This document shows, piece by piece, positions 34,657 to 44,242 of a stretch of 64,000 bases of DNA. Positions within the stretch are counted from its first letter, which is position 1. Each line of letters starts with the position of its first letter. The notes below the pieces were generated by a model, which saw only the letters and a list, made by a program, of their open reading frames with translations, was not told where the DNA came from and did no database searches. Source of the stretch: Alcanivorax jadensis T9 (GTDB taxonomy: Bacteria; Pseudomonadota; Gammaproteobacteria; Pseudomonadales; Alcanivoracaceae); the NCBI RefSeq assembly GCF_000756655.1, contig NZ_ARXU01000013.1, positions 40,721-104,720 on the forward strand, given 5' to 3'. The position numbers were made by a program, and so were the translations under genes.

Positions 34657-35624
34657 TGCTTCGGCGCTTCCACCTGTTCCAGCAGTCGACCCAGGGCGGT
34701 TTCCGGAGTCTGGCCTTCGATTTCCGCATCGGCGCTGAGCTGAATGCGGTGGCGCAGCACCGGGCGGGCCACCTGCTGTACATCGTCCGGGGTGACAAAG
34801 TCGCGGCCCTCAAAGAGGGCCTGTACCCGGCTGGCCCGGGCCAGGGCGATGCTGGCACGGGGGCTGGCGCCGTGGCTCAGGCCGCTGAAATCCCGGGTGG
34901 CGCGTACGATGCGCAGGGCATAGTCGAGCACCTCGTCATCAATCAGCACGCTGTCGCTGAGCGCCTTCATGGCTTTCAGGCCGGCGGCATCGGTGACCGG
35001 GCTCAGGCTTTCCACATCCAGGCTGGCGCGGATGGTACCGTCCAGCACCATGTTCACCAGACGGGTTTCGTCCGCGTGATCCGGGTAATCGATCAACACC
35101 TTGAACAGGAAACGGTCCAGTTCCGCTTCCGGCAGCGGGTAGGTGCCCTCCTGGTCCAGCGGGTTCTGGGTGGCCAGTACCATGTAGGGCTCATTCAGCG
35201 TAAAGGCTTTGCCCTCAATGGTGATCTGCCGCTCCTGCATGACTTCCAGAAGCGCCGCCTGAGTCTTGGCCGGGGCCCGATTGATTTCATCGGCCAGCAG
35301 CAGTTGCGTAAAGGCGGGACCGCGGCGAATACGGAATTGCTCGCTTTTCTGGTCGTACATGGCGTGGCCGGTCACGTCCGTGGGCATCAGGTCCGGGGTG
35401 AACTGGATGCGGTTGAAGTCCAGTTCCAGCACCTTGCCAAGGCTGCGTACCAGCAGGGTCTTGCCGAGTCCGGGTACCCCCTCAATCAGCACATGGCCAC
35501 CGGAGACCAGGGCGATCAGCACTTCGCGAACCACCTGCTGCTGACCGATCAGCACTTGATTGAGATGATGTTCAATATCCTGGGCCAGCTGGGTGGCGTC
35601 GGCCAGGGTGGTGGGCTGTGTCAT
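34653..35624 (-). CDS. MoxR family AAA+ ATPase
   Basis: A 323-residue AAA+ chaperone-like ATPase. Walker A GVPGLGKT near residue 49, TPDLMPTDVTG, Walker B LLLADEINRAPAKTQAALLEVMQE, sensor LATQNPLDQEGTYPLPEAELDRF and a C-terminal helical lid. MoxR proteins mature or assemble partner proteins, generally vWA proteins. Overlaps both neighbours by ATGA, so translation is coupled with DUF4350 upstream and DUF58 downstream. Confidence 0.93.
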   Translation of the reverse strand: MTQPTTLADATQLAQDIEHHLNQVLIGQQQVVREVLIALVSGGHVLIEGVPGLGKTLLVRSLGKVLELDFNRIQFTPDLMPTDVTGHAMYDQKSEQFRIRRGPAFTQLLLADEINRAPAKTQAALLEVMQERQITIEGKAFTLNEPYMVLATQNPLDQEGTYPLPEAELDRFLFKVLIDYPDHADETRLVNMVLDGTIRASLDVESLSPVTDAAGLKAMKALSDSVLIDDEVLDYALRIVRATRDFSGLSHGASPRASIALARASRVQALFEGRDFVTPDDVQQVARPVLRHRIQLSADAEIEGQTPETALGRLLEQVEAPKQ

Positions 35625-36928
35625 GTGTCACTCCTTAAAGCCTGCAGCAGGGCTACCTGCTGGGCGAGCTGGTCACGGTTTGCCGGGGGCTGTGTCAGCG
35701 CGTGGTCCAGTTGCGCGACAGTCACTTTCAGGTGACTGGCGGCGCGTTCCAGGGCCTGCTGACGCTGATGATGGTAACGGTTGAGTCGGGCCAGGGCCTG
35801 CTGCCGCAGGGCGGTGAGCAGCGTGTCCTGCTGTTCGGTGCGCCACTGGAAATAGCCACTGGCATGCAGATGCTGGAGGTAATCCCGGTTGTTGTCTTCG
35901 GCCACCGGCTGAATCGGGCCGCGGCGGGGAATTCGTGACCATAACCACAGGCCAACCAGCAGCAGCAGGGCGGTTCCCAGTTCCGGGGCGCGCAGCCATA
36001 ACCATTGCAGTAATGGTGGCATGGCCACGGAGTGCACGAACCACACCGGCTGGTTGCCAGTGAGCCAGGCCAGCAGCCAGGCATGGTCGAAATAAAGCAG
36101 GTTCTGGTTGTCCCACAGCCCCAGGTCGGTGAGCACGGTGACCTGGCCGTCGCCCAGGGATAGCTGGACCAGCTGGCTGCCGTCATCGTTGTCCGCATAG
36201 GCGGTCACTTCCACTGGCCACTCGGGGAGAAACTCTGCCGGGGTGTCTTCCTCGTTCCAGCTGTCGTGCCAGAGTACATGCTGGCTATGCAGCTGGATGC
36301 GACGGGAGGGCTGGTCATCGCCGGCATGGAGCAGCAGGGGCTCCGGTTGTGGCGGGGCCTCACAGGCCAGCGCCTCGCAGGTTTCGCGCAGTTCATCGTT
36401 GTCGGTGAGCAGGCAGTATTGCAGGGGATTGCCGGCAAAGGCAGGCAGGGCGTCGAGCAGTTCGAAAAACGGGTCCAGTTCCTCCTCGTCAGCCAACGCT
36501 TCCCCTTTCCAGACGGTGATTCCCAAGCTGTAGAGCAGGGCATCGTTGTCCTGCCAGTCCGTTTCTGTGGCGGTATCTTCATCCCGGGATTTTGGCAGTG
36601 GTCGTGCCTCGACGATCAGTTCGCCGCCCGCTTCCACCCAGTGCAGCAACGCGCGTACCTGACTGTGGCTGAGCAGACCTCGCTGCTTGTCGATGATCAG
36701 GGTGATGTCTTCTTCCGGCAACGGGAAAAGGGCAGCGGCACTGAGCACTCGCTGACTGGGTTGCCCCCGTTGTGCCAGCCAGGCCTGGGCGGCGCTGTAG
36801 GGATTGCGTTGAATGGCGCTGTCAGGCGCAGTCCGCTGGATTACAGTGACTGGCTCGGTGAGCGCGTAGTAAGCGATGATCAGTGCCACCACCAGCAGGG
36901 CGCCCAGCCAGGGCAGTTTCCTATGCAT
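35621..36928 (-). CDS. DUF4350 domain membrane protein
   Basis: A 435-residue protein. One N-terminal helix (PWLGALLVVALIIAYYAL), a periplasmic DUF4350-like region with NPYSAAQAWLAQRG, LIIDKQRGLLSHSQVRALLHWVEAGGELIVEARP (a GATase-like Rossmann unit) and VTVLTDLGLWDN, then a second helix (LGTALLLLVGLWLWSRI, near residue 310) and a cytosolic helical tail. Start ATG overlaps the upstream stop by 8 bases with GAGGAGGCT before it. Role unknown beyond its place in the MoxR cluster. Confidence 0.82.
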   Translation of the reverse strand: MHRKLPWLGALLVVALIIAYYALTEPVTVIQRTAPDSAIQRNPYSAAQAWLAQRGQPSQRVLSAAALFPLPEEDITLIIDKQRGLLSHSQVRALLHWVEAGGELIVEARPLPKSRDEDTATETDWQDNDALLYSLGITVWKGEALADEEELDPFFELLDALPAFAGNPLQYCLLTDNDELRETCEALACEAPPQPEPLLLHAGDDQPSRRIQLHSQHVLWHDSWNEEDTPAEFLPEWPVEVTAYADNDDGSQLVQLSLGDGQVTVLTDLGLWDNQNLLYFDHAWLLAWLTGNQPVWFVHSVAMPPLLQWLWLRAPELGTALLLLVGLWLWSRIPRRGPIQPVAEDNNRDYLQHLHASGYFQWRTEQQDTLLTALRQQALARLNRYHHQRQQALERAASHLKVTVAQLDHALTQPPANRDQLAQQVALLQALRSDT

Positions 36929-38423
36929 CGGCAGCCTCCTCAGCACGAATCTCCTCCCAGTGAGTGAGCAGGCTGCGGACTGCATCGGCATCTACCGGAC
37001 GATGGGCCCAGGCGGTGCTGATCCAGGCCTGGATCAGGCGCTGCAGGTAGAGAATCGGCAAGGGTTCACCATGGGCTGCCTTGAGGTTGCGCAGGCATTG
37101 CTGTTCGGTGCTGCCGGCGGCCAGTGCCACCGGGTAGCGGCGCAGCAAGCTGGCCAGGGCACTGCGCAGCATCAGCGACAGGGCCAGGCGAATGTCGTTG
37201 GCTGCCAGTGCGTTCTCCACCGCCTGGCGCAGGTTTTTCGGCAGGCTATGGCGGCGAATATCCATGCCGGCTACGTGAGTGGGGATCACCGGGCTGTGGT
37301 CCCGCCGCTGGCTTCCCAGGCCCAACTGATTCATCACCTTGGTGAGCAACCAGATAACCAGCCCGGCGAACAGGGCCCAGAACAGAATCCACAGCACCGC
37401 ATCCGGGATGTCAAAGGGCTGGGAGGAGGATTCCGGTTGCTCATCATCGTCCAGGTTATCGAAGAAGTGCTTCCAGAACTCTTCCAGCCAGCTGTTGCTG
37501 TCTTCGTCCCGGTCTTTCCATTGTCGCTCAGTGCGCTCTTCGAAGGGCATATAGTCCGGGCTTGCCAGCAGCTCGATGACTTCCTGTTGCTCTTCATTGC
37601 GGGGCGCGGGTTGAGCCGTTGCCGGTTCCGGCAGGGGTAGCAGCATCAGGGCCAGCAGCATCAACACGGTGGCGCCGCTGCGGGTGGCCCGGTGGCGGCC
37701 AAGACGGGTCAGCCCCAGTTGCAGATCCCAGCCTTCCAGCCAGGTGCGCTTGTTCAGATAGAGGGCAAAACCACAGGCCACGTAGAGCGGTTCGGTGACA
37801 AACATGACCAGGTACAGTGTGGCACTGGCAATGGCCATCTGCAGGGCGCCCTGATCGTAGAACCAGTCGCTCCATTCCAGGCTGAACTGCCAGGGCACCA
37901 GGGTGTAAAGCAGTACCATCAGCCCCATGGCCATGAATTGCTCCAGGTGAAGCACCACGATGGTCATGATGCCGGCCCGGTTGGAGGGGTAGCTGTTCAG
38001 CGCCCGCAAGCGCTGGCTGAGTTGTTCCTCTTTGGCGCCTTCCAATTGCCAGACGCAGGTGTTGAAACTGCGTGCCGGACTGAAACGTCGCCAGGTGAGC
38101 TGGCTGGCGAGGCCGGGCAGGGCGTAGTGGCGCCAGCGCTGGAATAATTGCTTCAGGGTCAGGGTTTCCGCAAACAGGGCATGGCTGTACCAGGCCAGTA
38201 ACGGACGCTCCCAGAGAGGCTTGAGCCACCAGAACAGGAACAGTGGCCACAGGGTTTCTGCCAGCAGCGACCAGCCCAGTAGTAAGCCGAAGGGCGCCAG
38301 CGTGAACGCCAGCCATACCCATAGCACCGGTGCGGCCCATTGCCGATACAGTTTTGTGCCCAGGTCCACCGCCTGCCAGGGGCTACGCGGTGCCAGGCGG
38401 GCGCTAGCCTTTTCCAGCTCCAC
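36921..38423 (-). CDS. DUF4129 domain membrane protein
   Basis: A 500-residue protein. Residues about 25-270 hold several membrane helices. A periplasmic acidic stretch follows (YMPFEERTERQWKDRDEDSNSWLEEFWKHFFDNLDDDEQPE), then one helix (AVLWILFWALFAGLVIWLL) and a C-terminal cytosolic DUF4129 domain (LRQAVENALAANDIRLALSLMLRSALASLLRR). Start is a GTG after GGGGGA; it overlaps the end of the SpoIIM-like gene by 20 bp. Function unknown. Confidence 0.82.
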   Translation of the reverse strand: MELEKASARLAPRSPWQAVDLGTKLYRQWAAPVLWVWLAFTLAPFGLLLGWSLLAETLWPLFLFWWLKPLWERPLLAWYSHALFAETLTLKQLFQRWRHYALPGLASQLTWRRFSPARSFNTCVWQLEGAKEEQLSQRLRALNSYPSNRAGIMTIVVLHLEQFMAMGLMVLLYTLVPWQFSLEWSDWFYDQGALQMAIASATLYLVMFVTEPLYVACGFALYLNKRTWLEGWDLQLGLTRLGRHRATRSGATVLMLLALMLLPLPEPATAQPAPRNEEQQEVIELLASPDYMPFEERTERQWKDRDEDSNSWLEEFWKHFFDNLDDDEQPESSSQPFDIPDAVLWILFWALFAGLVIWLLTKVMNQLGLGSQRRDHSPVIPTHVAGMDIRRHSLPKNLRQAVENALAANDIRLALSLMLRSALASLLRRYPVALAAGSTEQQCLRNLKAAHGEPLPILYLQRLIQAWISTAWAHRPVDADAVRSLLTHWEEIRAEEAADA

Positions 38424-39396
38424 GTTGACGTCCCCCGAAGAAAAGATAGAGATAAAGCAGTGCCCAGCAGGCGGCACCGACGCTGTATTTTAGGGTGGCG
38501 TCGAAGTCTCTGGGCGACCAGAAGGCTTCGATGAAAGCGGCCAGCAGCAGCAGGGCGAAGACCCCGTACATGGTTGGCAAGGCATCCCGTGCCGCCAGGC
38601 GCAGGGCATCCAGTCGCGACCATTGGCCCGGGGCGATAATCGACCAGCCCAGTCGCAGCCCGGCGCCCCCGGCCAGCACGATGGCGGTGAGTTCCGGGGC
38701 GCCGTGGGCGATCACGAAGGTAAAGAAGGCCTCATGGCCGCCGGTATTGATCAGGTGGCCGGCAATAGCGCCAAAGAAGCTGCCATTGAACAGCATGACA
38801 AAAATGGCACCCACGCCCAGCAGCAGGCCGCCGGCAAAGGTGCGAAAGGCAATGCCGATGTTGTTCTTGATGTAAAAACCGAACATCAGCACGTCATCTT
38901 CGCCCTCGCGCCCGGCATGGATGTCGCCGCCTGCAGAATCCGCCGGCTGGTACATGAGCTCCAGATCCGAAAGCATGGCTTCGTCCACCACGGTGTAGAT
39001 CATCTCTGGCTGTTGCTGCACCAGAATCCAGGCTAGCGCGATGGACAGCACAAAGCTGAGTGCGCTGACCAGGTGCCACTTCCATTGCCGACGAACCGCC
39101 GCCGGAAACCCGCTGGCAAAAAAAACGCCGATGCGATCCGCCAGGGGCGGGTTGTAGCGGTACAGCTGACGGTGGGCACGTAGCACCAGATTGTTCAGGT
39201 ATTGCTGTAGTTCCAGGCTGTAGGTGCGCTCCCGGGCCAATGCCAGTTGGTGGCAGAGCTGGCGGTAATCCGCCACGAAGCGGTCCAGGGGCAGGCGCTT
39301 CTTGCGCGACACCCGCAGCGCCTCCAGTTGATCCAGTTGCTGCTCCAGAGAGTCCCATAGCGGGCGGTACTGTTGTTCGAAGCGGGCCTGTTTCAT
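38404..39396 (-). CDS. SpoIIM-like (stage II sporulation M family) membrane protein
   Basis: A 330-residue membrane protein of the SpoIIM/DUF95 family, despite the non-sporulating host. N-terminal cytosolic helices (residues 1-100) are followed by about five membrane segments: WHLVSALSFVLSIALAWILV, then YIKNNIGIAFRTFAGGLLLGVGAIFVMLFNG with the conserved N-x-G region, GHEAFFTFVIAHGAPELTAIVLAGGAGLRLG, and two more. Starts within an ATGA overlap with the RDD gene. Confidence 0.87.
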   Translation of the reverse strand: MKQARFEQQYRPLWDSLEQQLDQLEALRVSRKKRLPLDRFVADYRQLCHQLALARERTYSLELQQYLNNLVLRAHRQLYRYNPPLADRIGVFFASGFPAAVRRQWKWHLVSALSFVLSIALAWILVQQQPEMIYTVVDEAMLSDLELMYQPADSAGGDIHAGREGEDDVLMFGFYIKNNIGIAFRTFAGGLLLGVGAIFVMLFNGSFFGAIAGHLINTGGHEAFFTFVIAHGAPELTAIVLAGGAGLRLGWSIIAPGQWSRLDALRLAARDALPTMYGVFALLLLAAFIEAFWSPRDFDATLKYSVGAACWALLYLYLFFGGRQRGAGKG

Positions 39397-40073
39397 TGGG
39401 CCCCCTCAATCAGGTAACGGGTCACTGATCGCAGACGCTGCAGTGCCTGGGGCGGGCTCAGTTCCGGGAATGCCAGCTGTGCCAACTCCTGCTGGCGGGC
39501 TTCGGAAAACTGGTCCTGGCGTTCGTGGAAAGCCAGCAGGGCCAGTTGGTCCTGGGAGCTGAGCGGCCAGTCCGGTGGATTGGTCGGGCCGTTATGTTGC
39601 TTGCGGCTGGTCTCGGTTTTTTCGATATGCACCACCAGGGTATTGGCCGCCATATCTCCCAGGCGCTGATAGCGGGGGCTGATCAGGGTAGTGATGAAAC
39701 CGAGCAGGTAAAACAGCGGAAAGGCATCGGCGGTGCGCAGCAGATTACGGATCAGGCTGCCGTTGAAACTGAGCGGGCTGCCGTTGGCGTGGACCACAGC
39801 AATGCCCATGGCTTTCTTGCCTGGCGTCTGGCCATGTCGCAATGCTTCAAAGAGCGTGGGGTAAAACCATTCCAGGGCAAAGCCGATAATCAGCAACAGG
39901 CCGATGCCCATTTTGCCGAGCAGGCTGAGCACAAAGGCCAGTATCGCAAAGATCAACAAACGAAGGGTGAGGTCGATGCCATAGGCCATGGCCCGTGTCA
40001 CCGGGCCGGCCAGGGACAGGCTGAGCATGGCCCCTTCCGGTGTTTCGACCTCGAACCGTTCGTCAATCAGCAT
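39393..40073 (-). CDS. RDD family membrane protein
   Basis: A 226-residue protein with an RDD-type membrane domain: VTRAMAYGIDLTLRLLIFAILAFVLSLL (the R..D pair), GQTPGKKAMGIAVVHANG and RNLLRTADAFPLFYLLGFITTLISPRYQRLGDMAANTLVV, which holds the last Asp. A polar C-terminal tail of about 60 residues follows. ATG beginning MLIDERFEVETPEG is chosen, after CAGGGG. First gene of the MoxR cluster; overlaps DUF2069 by 11 bp. Confidence 0.87.
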   Translation of the reverse strand: MLIDERFEVETPEGAMLSLSLAGPVTRAMAYGIDLTLRLLIFAILAFVLSLLGKMGIGLLLIIGFALEWFYPTLFEALRHGQTPGKKAMGIAVVHANGSPLSFNGSLIRNLLRTADAFPLFYLLGFITTLISPRYQRLGDMAANTLVVHIEKTETSRKQHNGPTNPPDWPLSSQDQLALLAFHERQDQFSEARQQELAQLAFPELSPPQALQRLRSVTRYLIEGAQ

Positions 40074-40404
40074 GTTGCCCCTGGCGAATCTGCAGCGCAG
40101 AGAACACAAACAGCATTACCGTCAGTGATGTCTTGGCGATGGCCAGGGTGCGTACCGGCGGCGGGTCCAGCAGCTGGATGGCATAACCGCAGAAATAGAA
40201 CAACAGGATAAAGCACAACCAGGTGGCCTGGCGCTTGTTACCACTGATCACGGCCGGCAGCATCAGCACTAGAGGGGCATAGAGAATCACCGCAAAGATA
40301 ATGCTGGAGACAATGTGCACATCCGGCGGGGCCAGGCTGAACAGCCCGGAGATGCCAACAAACAATAATAGTGCGTAGCTGATACGCAGAAGCAGGAGAT
40401 TCAT
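40063..40404 (-). CDS. DUF2069 membrane protein
   Basis: A 113-residue protein with about four membrane helices (ISYALLLFVGISGLFSL, VSSIIFAVILYAPLVLMLPAVI, ATWLCFILLFYFCGYAIQLL, TSLTVMLFVFSALQIRQ). The SGNKRQATWLCFILLFYFCGYA pattern fits DUF2069. It commonly lies beside wrbA, as here (2 bp gap), and its end overlaps the RDD start by 11 bp, so the MoxR cluster may continue the wrbA-DUF2069 transcript. Confidence 0.82.
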   Translation of the reverse strand: MNLLLLRISYALLLFVGISGLFSLAPPDVHIVSSIIFAVILYAPLVLMLPAVISGNKRQATWLCFILLFYFCGYAIQLLDPPPVRTLAIAKTSLTVMLFVFSALQIRQGQHAD

Positions 40405-40406
40405 GT

Positions 40407-41361
<955 letters not shown>

Positions 41362-41438
41362 GAGTTTTGCATATTCTGTGGATGAGGGTGCCATTGTAAG
41401 GCGCTTGAACCCGCTGGCAAGGAGAGGATGCCGATAGC

Positions 41439-42734
41439 ATGGAAACTGATGAAAACGTCATTCCGGTTCGTGCCAGGCTGGATTCCATTCGTGCCTTCTT
41501 CGCGCTGCTGGTGCGTCAGTTCAAGGAGGATGGCTGTCGCGAAAGCGCCGCCGCACTGACTTACACCACGCTCTTTGCCATCGTGCCGGTGATGACCGTG
41601 AGTTTTTCGGTACTGGCCTCGGTGCCCGCGCTGAAAGGCAAGGGCGTTCAACTTCAGCAATGGGCGTTTGAATACTTCGTGCCGTCGGCGGGCAATATGC
41701 TGCTGGAGCACCTGCAGTCATTTGCCCGGCAGGCCACCAATCTGACCGGCCCCGGGGTGATTATTCTGATCATCACCTCGGTGCTGATGCTGCGCACCAT
41801 CGAGCAGACCGTGAACCGTATCTGGAAAGTACGTAGCGCCCGCAAGGGACTCACCAGTCTGATGATGTACTGGGCGGTGCTGTCGTTGGGGCCGATCTGT
41901 CTGGGCGCCGGGCTGGCGATCTCTTCCTACCTGACCTCCCAGGCCATATTCAGTGATACCGTGCATTATCTCGGCGGGGTCAGGCTGTGGTTGTCTCTGC
42001 TGCCTTTTCTCTTTACCACGGCCATGCTAACCCTGATGTACACCGTGGTGCCCAATACCAATGTGCCACTGCGTCAGGGCATACTGGGAGCTGCCAGTGC
42101 GGCGTTGCTGTTTGAGCTGGCAAAAGGCGGCTTTACCTTCTTTATTCGCCAGGCTCCCAGCTATGAAGTGGTGTACGGTGCGTTTGCGGCGGTACCGCTG
42201 TTTCTGCTGTGGGTTTATATTTCCTGGATTATTGTGCTTGGTGGCGCAGAGCTGGTGCGGGCCCTGGTGGTATTTCAGGAGCATCGACGCCAGGTACCGA
42301 GAATGCATGCGTTGATACGTTTACTGCACGCGTTCTGGCTGCGTCAGCAACATGGCAAGGTGCTGCGCAGCAAGGAAGTACGTCAGGTGATGCGCGACTG
42401 CGGCGTGAGTCAGTGGGATGAATTCCGCAATCTGTTGATGGACGCCAAGCTGATACGGCGTACCGAGGAGGGCGGTTACATATTATCCCGGGATCTGCGC
42501 AACCTGACCCTGGGGCAACTGGTGGCCATGCTGCCCTGGCCTGCCCATGCCCAGCTGCGGGTGCGGCTGGGGAATGATGAATCCGCCTGGGAGCGGACCT
42601 TGAAGCAAAAAATGGATCAGGCCCGGGACGGTATGATGGCGCCGCTGGATATGCCGCTGGATACACTCTTTCAACGCCGCGACAGTAGTGGCGACGAAGA
42701 GAAGAATCGGGAGAGCAATGATGGCGATCACTAA
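41439..42734 (+). CDS. YihY/BrkB family membrane protein
   Basis: A 431-residue protein: residues about 20-290 form six membrane helices with the YihY pattern (CRESAAALTYTTLFAIVPVMTVSFSVLA, RTIEQTVNRIWKVRS, GAFAAVPLFLLWVYISWIIVLGGAELV), and a cytosolic C-terminal winged-helix-like tail (LRSKEVRQVMRDCGVSQWDEFRNLL). Once mis-named ribonuclease BN; actual function unknown. Divergent from arsC-wrbA; overlaps the acylphosphatase start by 14 bp. Confidence 0.9.
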   Translation: METDENVIPVRARLDSIRAFFALLVRQFKEDGCRESAAALTYTTLFAIVPVMTVSFSVLASVPALKGKGVQLQQWAFEYFVPSAGNMLLEHLQSFARQATNLTGPGVIILIITSVLMLRTIEQTVNRIWKVRSARKGLTSLMMYWAVLSLGPICLGAGLAISSYLTSQAIFSDTVHYLGGVRLWLSLLPFLFTTAMLTLMYTVVPNTNVPLRQGILGAASAALLFELAKGGFTFFIRQAPSYEVVYGAFAAVPLFLLWVYISWIIVLGGAELVRALVVFQEHRRQVPRMHALIRLLHAFWLRQQHGKVLRSKEVRQVMRDCGVSQWDEFRNLLMDAKLIRRTEEGGYILSRDLRNLTLGQLVAMLPWPAHAQLRVRLGNDESAWERTLKQKMDQARDGMMAPLDMPLDTLFQRRDSSGDEEKNRESNDGDH

Positions 42735-42993
42735 ACATGTACTGGTGAGCGGTAGGGTTCAGGGGGTAGGCTACCGCGCCTGGACCCAACACGAAGCCAG
42801 CCTGCGAGATCTTGCCGGCTGGGTGCGTAATTGTGATGACGGCCGTGTGGAAGCCATCTTGCACGGCCAGCCGGATGCGGTGTCGGCCATGCTGGACGCC
42901 ATGCGCCAGGGGCCGGCCATGTCCCAGGTGGATGACATCATTACCCGGGAAAGTGAGGCGCCGCAGATCCGGCATTTTGAGGTAACTCGATGA
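42721..42993 (+). CDS. Acylphosphatase
   Basis: A 90-residue enzyme that hydrolyses carboxyl-phosphate bonds. VSGRVQGVGYRAWTQ has the catalytic Arg in the phosphate loop, and LAGWVRNCDDGRVEAILHG the catalytic Asn. Two adjacent ATGs exist; the second has the better spacing (7 bases) from GGGAG. Starts inside the YihY gene end and overlaps the hydrolase start by ATGA. Confidence 0.92.
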   Translation: MAITKHVLVSGRVQGVGYRAWTQHEASLRDLAGWVRNCDDGRVEAILHGQPDAVSAMLDAMRQGPAMSQVDDIITRESEAPQIRHFEVTR

Positions 42994-43865
42994 AACAGGT
43001 TGAACTGGTAAACGGTGACTTGCGCTTTCCGGCCCTGATGGCCGGTAGCGGCGAGCCCGTGATATTGCTCCACGGTTTTCCGGACACTTACGAAAACTGG
43101 GCGGTGCAGATCAATGCCCTGGCGGCGGCCGGGTATACGGCGATCGCTCCGGCTCTGCGCGGTTATGCCCCGAGCTGTCAGTCCGGGAGTGGTGATTATT
43201 CTGTTTATGCGGCGGTGGATGACCTGATGGTCTTTGCCGCTCAGCTGGGTGGCCGTGTCCATTTGATCGGCCATGACTGGGGCGCAGCGGTGGGCTATCT
43301 GGCCTGTGCCCAGTCTCCGGAAACCTTCTGTTCTTTCAGTGCCCTGTCGATCCCGCCCTTGAGGCGTATCCCCCAGGCGCTGCTCAAGGTGCCGGAACAA
43401 GTCCTGCTGAGCGGGTACATGCAATTTTTCCAGTTGCCGGTAGCACCGGAAGCCTGGCTCAAGCGTGGTGATCTCAGCGGGGTGGACACCCTGTGGCGGC
43501 GCTGGTCGCCGGATTGGGACCCCGGCCTCTATCTGGACAATGCCAAGCACACCTTGGCCGAACCGGGAGTTATCAAGGCAGCGCTGGGCTGGTACCGGGC
43601 CATGTTCAAGCTGTGGAAGAAGGATCAGCGCAAAGCCTTGAGCTGGCTGGGTCAGGATATTGCCACGCCCACTCAGATACTGATTGGCGAGAATGATGGC
43701 TGTATGAGCCCCAAACTGCTTGAGCATACCCTGGTGGAGAGTGATTTCAGCGGGGGAGTGGAGCTGCAGCGGATCGCCAATGCCGGGCACTTCCTGCACC
43801 TGGAGCAACCGGAGGTGATCAATGATCACCTGCTGCGGTTACTCAACAATACCCGCTGCGATTGA
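42990..43865 (+). CDS. Alpha/beta hydrolase (epoxide-hydrolase-like)
   Basis: A 291-residue enzyme. LLHGFPDTYENW is the HGxP oxyanion motif, VHLIGHDWGAAVGYLA has Asp as nucleophile (as in epoxide hydrolases and dehalogenases), GENDGCM carries the acid, and NAGHFLHLEQPEVI the base His. Asp nucleophile with HGFP favours epoxide hydrolase over esterase, but the cap residues were not checked. Coupled to the acylphosphatase by ATGA. Confidence 0.87.
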   Translation: MKQVELVNGDLRFPALMAGSGEPVILLHGFPDTYENWAVQINALAAAGYTAIAPALRGYAPSCQSGSGDYSVYAAVDDLMVFAAQLGGRVHLIGHDWGAAVGYLACAQSPETFCSFSALSIPPLRRIPQALLKVPEQVLLSGYMQFFQLPVAPEAWLKRGDLSGVDTLWRRWSPDWDPGLYLDNAKHTLAEPGVIKAALGWYRAMFKLWKKDQRKALSWLGQDIATPTQILIGENDGCMSPKLLEHTLVESDFSGGVELQRIANAGHFLHLEQPEVINDHLLRLLNNTRCD

Positions 43866-43930
43866 ATGAGCTACGAGCTACGCTCGTTGGCTGGGGAAAA
43901 GGCTAAACTTCGGTGCTCTCTACGAAGCCG

Positions 43931-44113
43931 CTGTAGGAGCTATGCTTGCCCCCCCAAGGGGGATCTGCGACATGCGAACCGCGCTTGTGCGGAAATCGAC
44001 CGTAGGGCGATTAGGAATCCCAGCGCTCGACAGGTTCCAGAAAGAACGGCGGACGACCTGGATCTCTGCCGCCTCGCTGCGCTCGGTTCGCCATACAAGC
44101 ATAGCTCCTAGAG
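43931..44113. repeat. GTAGGAGC-type inverted repeat with long centre
   Basis: Arms CTGTAGGAGCTATGCTTG (43931-43948) and CAAGCATAGCTCCTAGAG (44096-44113) enclose a 147-base centre with CCCCCCAAGGGGG and fragments GCGCTTGTGCGGAAATCGACC and CTCGCTGCGCTCGGTTCG that also occur in the 33109 repeat. It accounts for most of the 377-bp gap before the fumarase gene; no coding region seen. Confidence 0.75.
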
Positions 44114-44178
44114 AAAGGCCTCAATTCTCGACACTCCTGCAAAGAGGGCTGGCTGGCAAGCACTGCCCGCTTTCGGTT

Positions 44179-44207
44179 TTCACCCCCTTCACACTCTGCG
44201 CTATACT
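44179..44207 (+). promoter_or_regulatory. Probable fumarase promoter
   Basis: TTCACC and TATACT hexamers separated by 17 bp, ending about 35 bp before the fumarase start codon, whose ribosome site is AGGAG. The -10 match is good, the -35 weak. Confidence 0.5.
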
Positions 44208-44242
44208 ACGCGCCCCCAATTTGTCCCAGCAGGAGTAATCCC

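Noticed and set aside
36921..40073. Sporulation function suggested by the SpoIIM-like protein
   Set aside because: No other sporulation genes; the family is widespread in non-sporulating bacteria beside MoxR and RDD genes.
41439..42734. Ribonuclease BN identity for the YihY-family protein
   Set aside because: It is a six-helix membrane protein; true RNase BN/Z is a soluble metallo-beta-lactamase, so the old name is not used.
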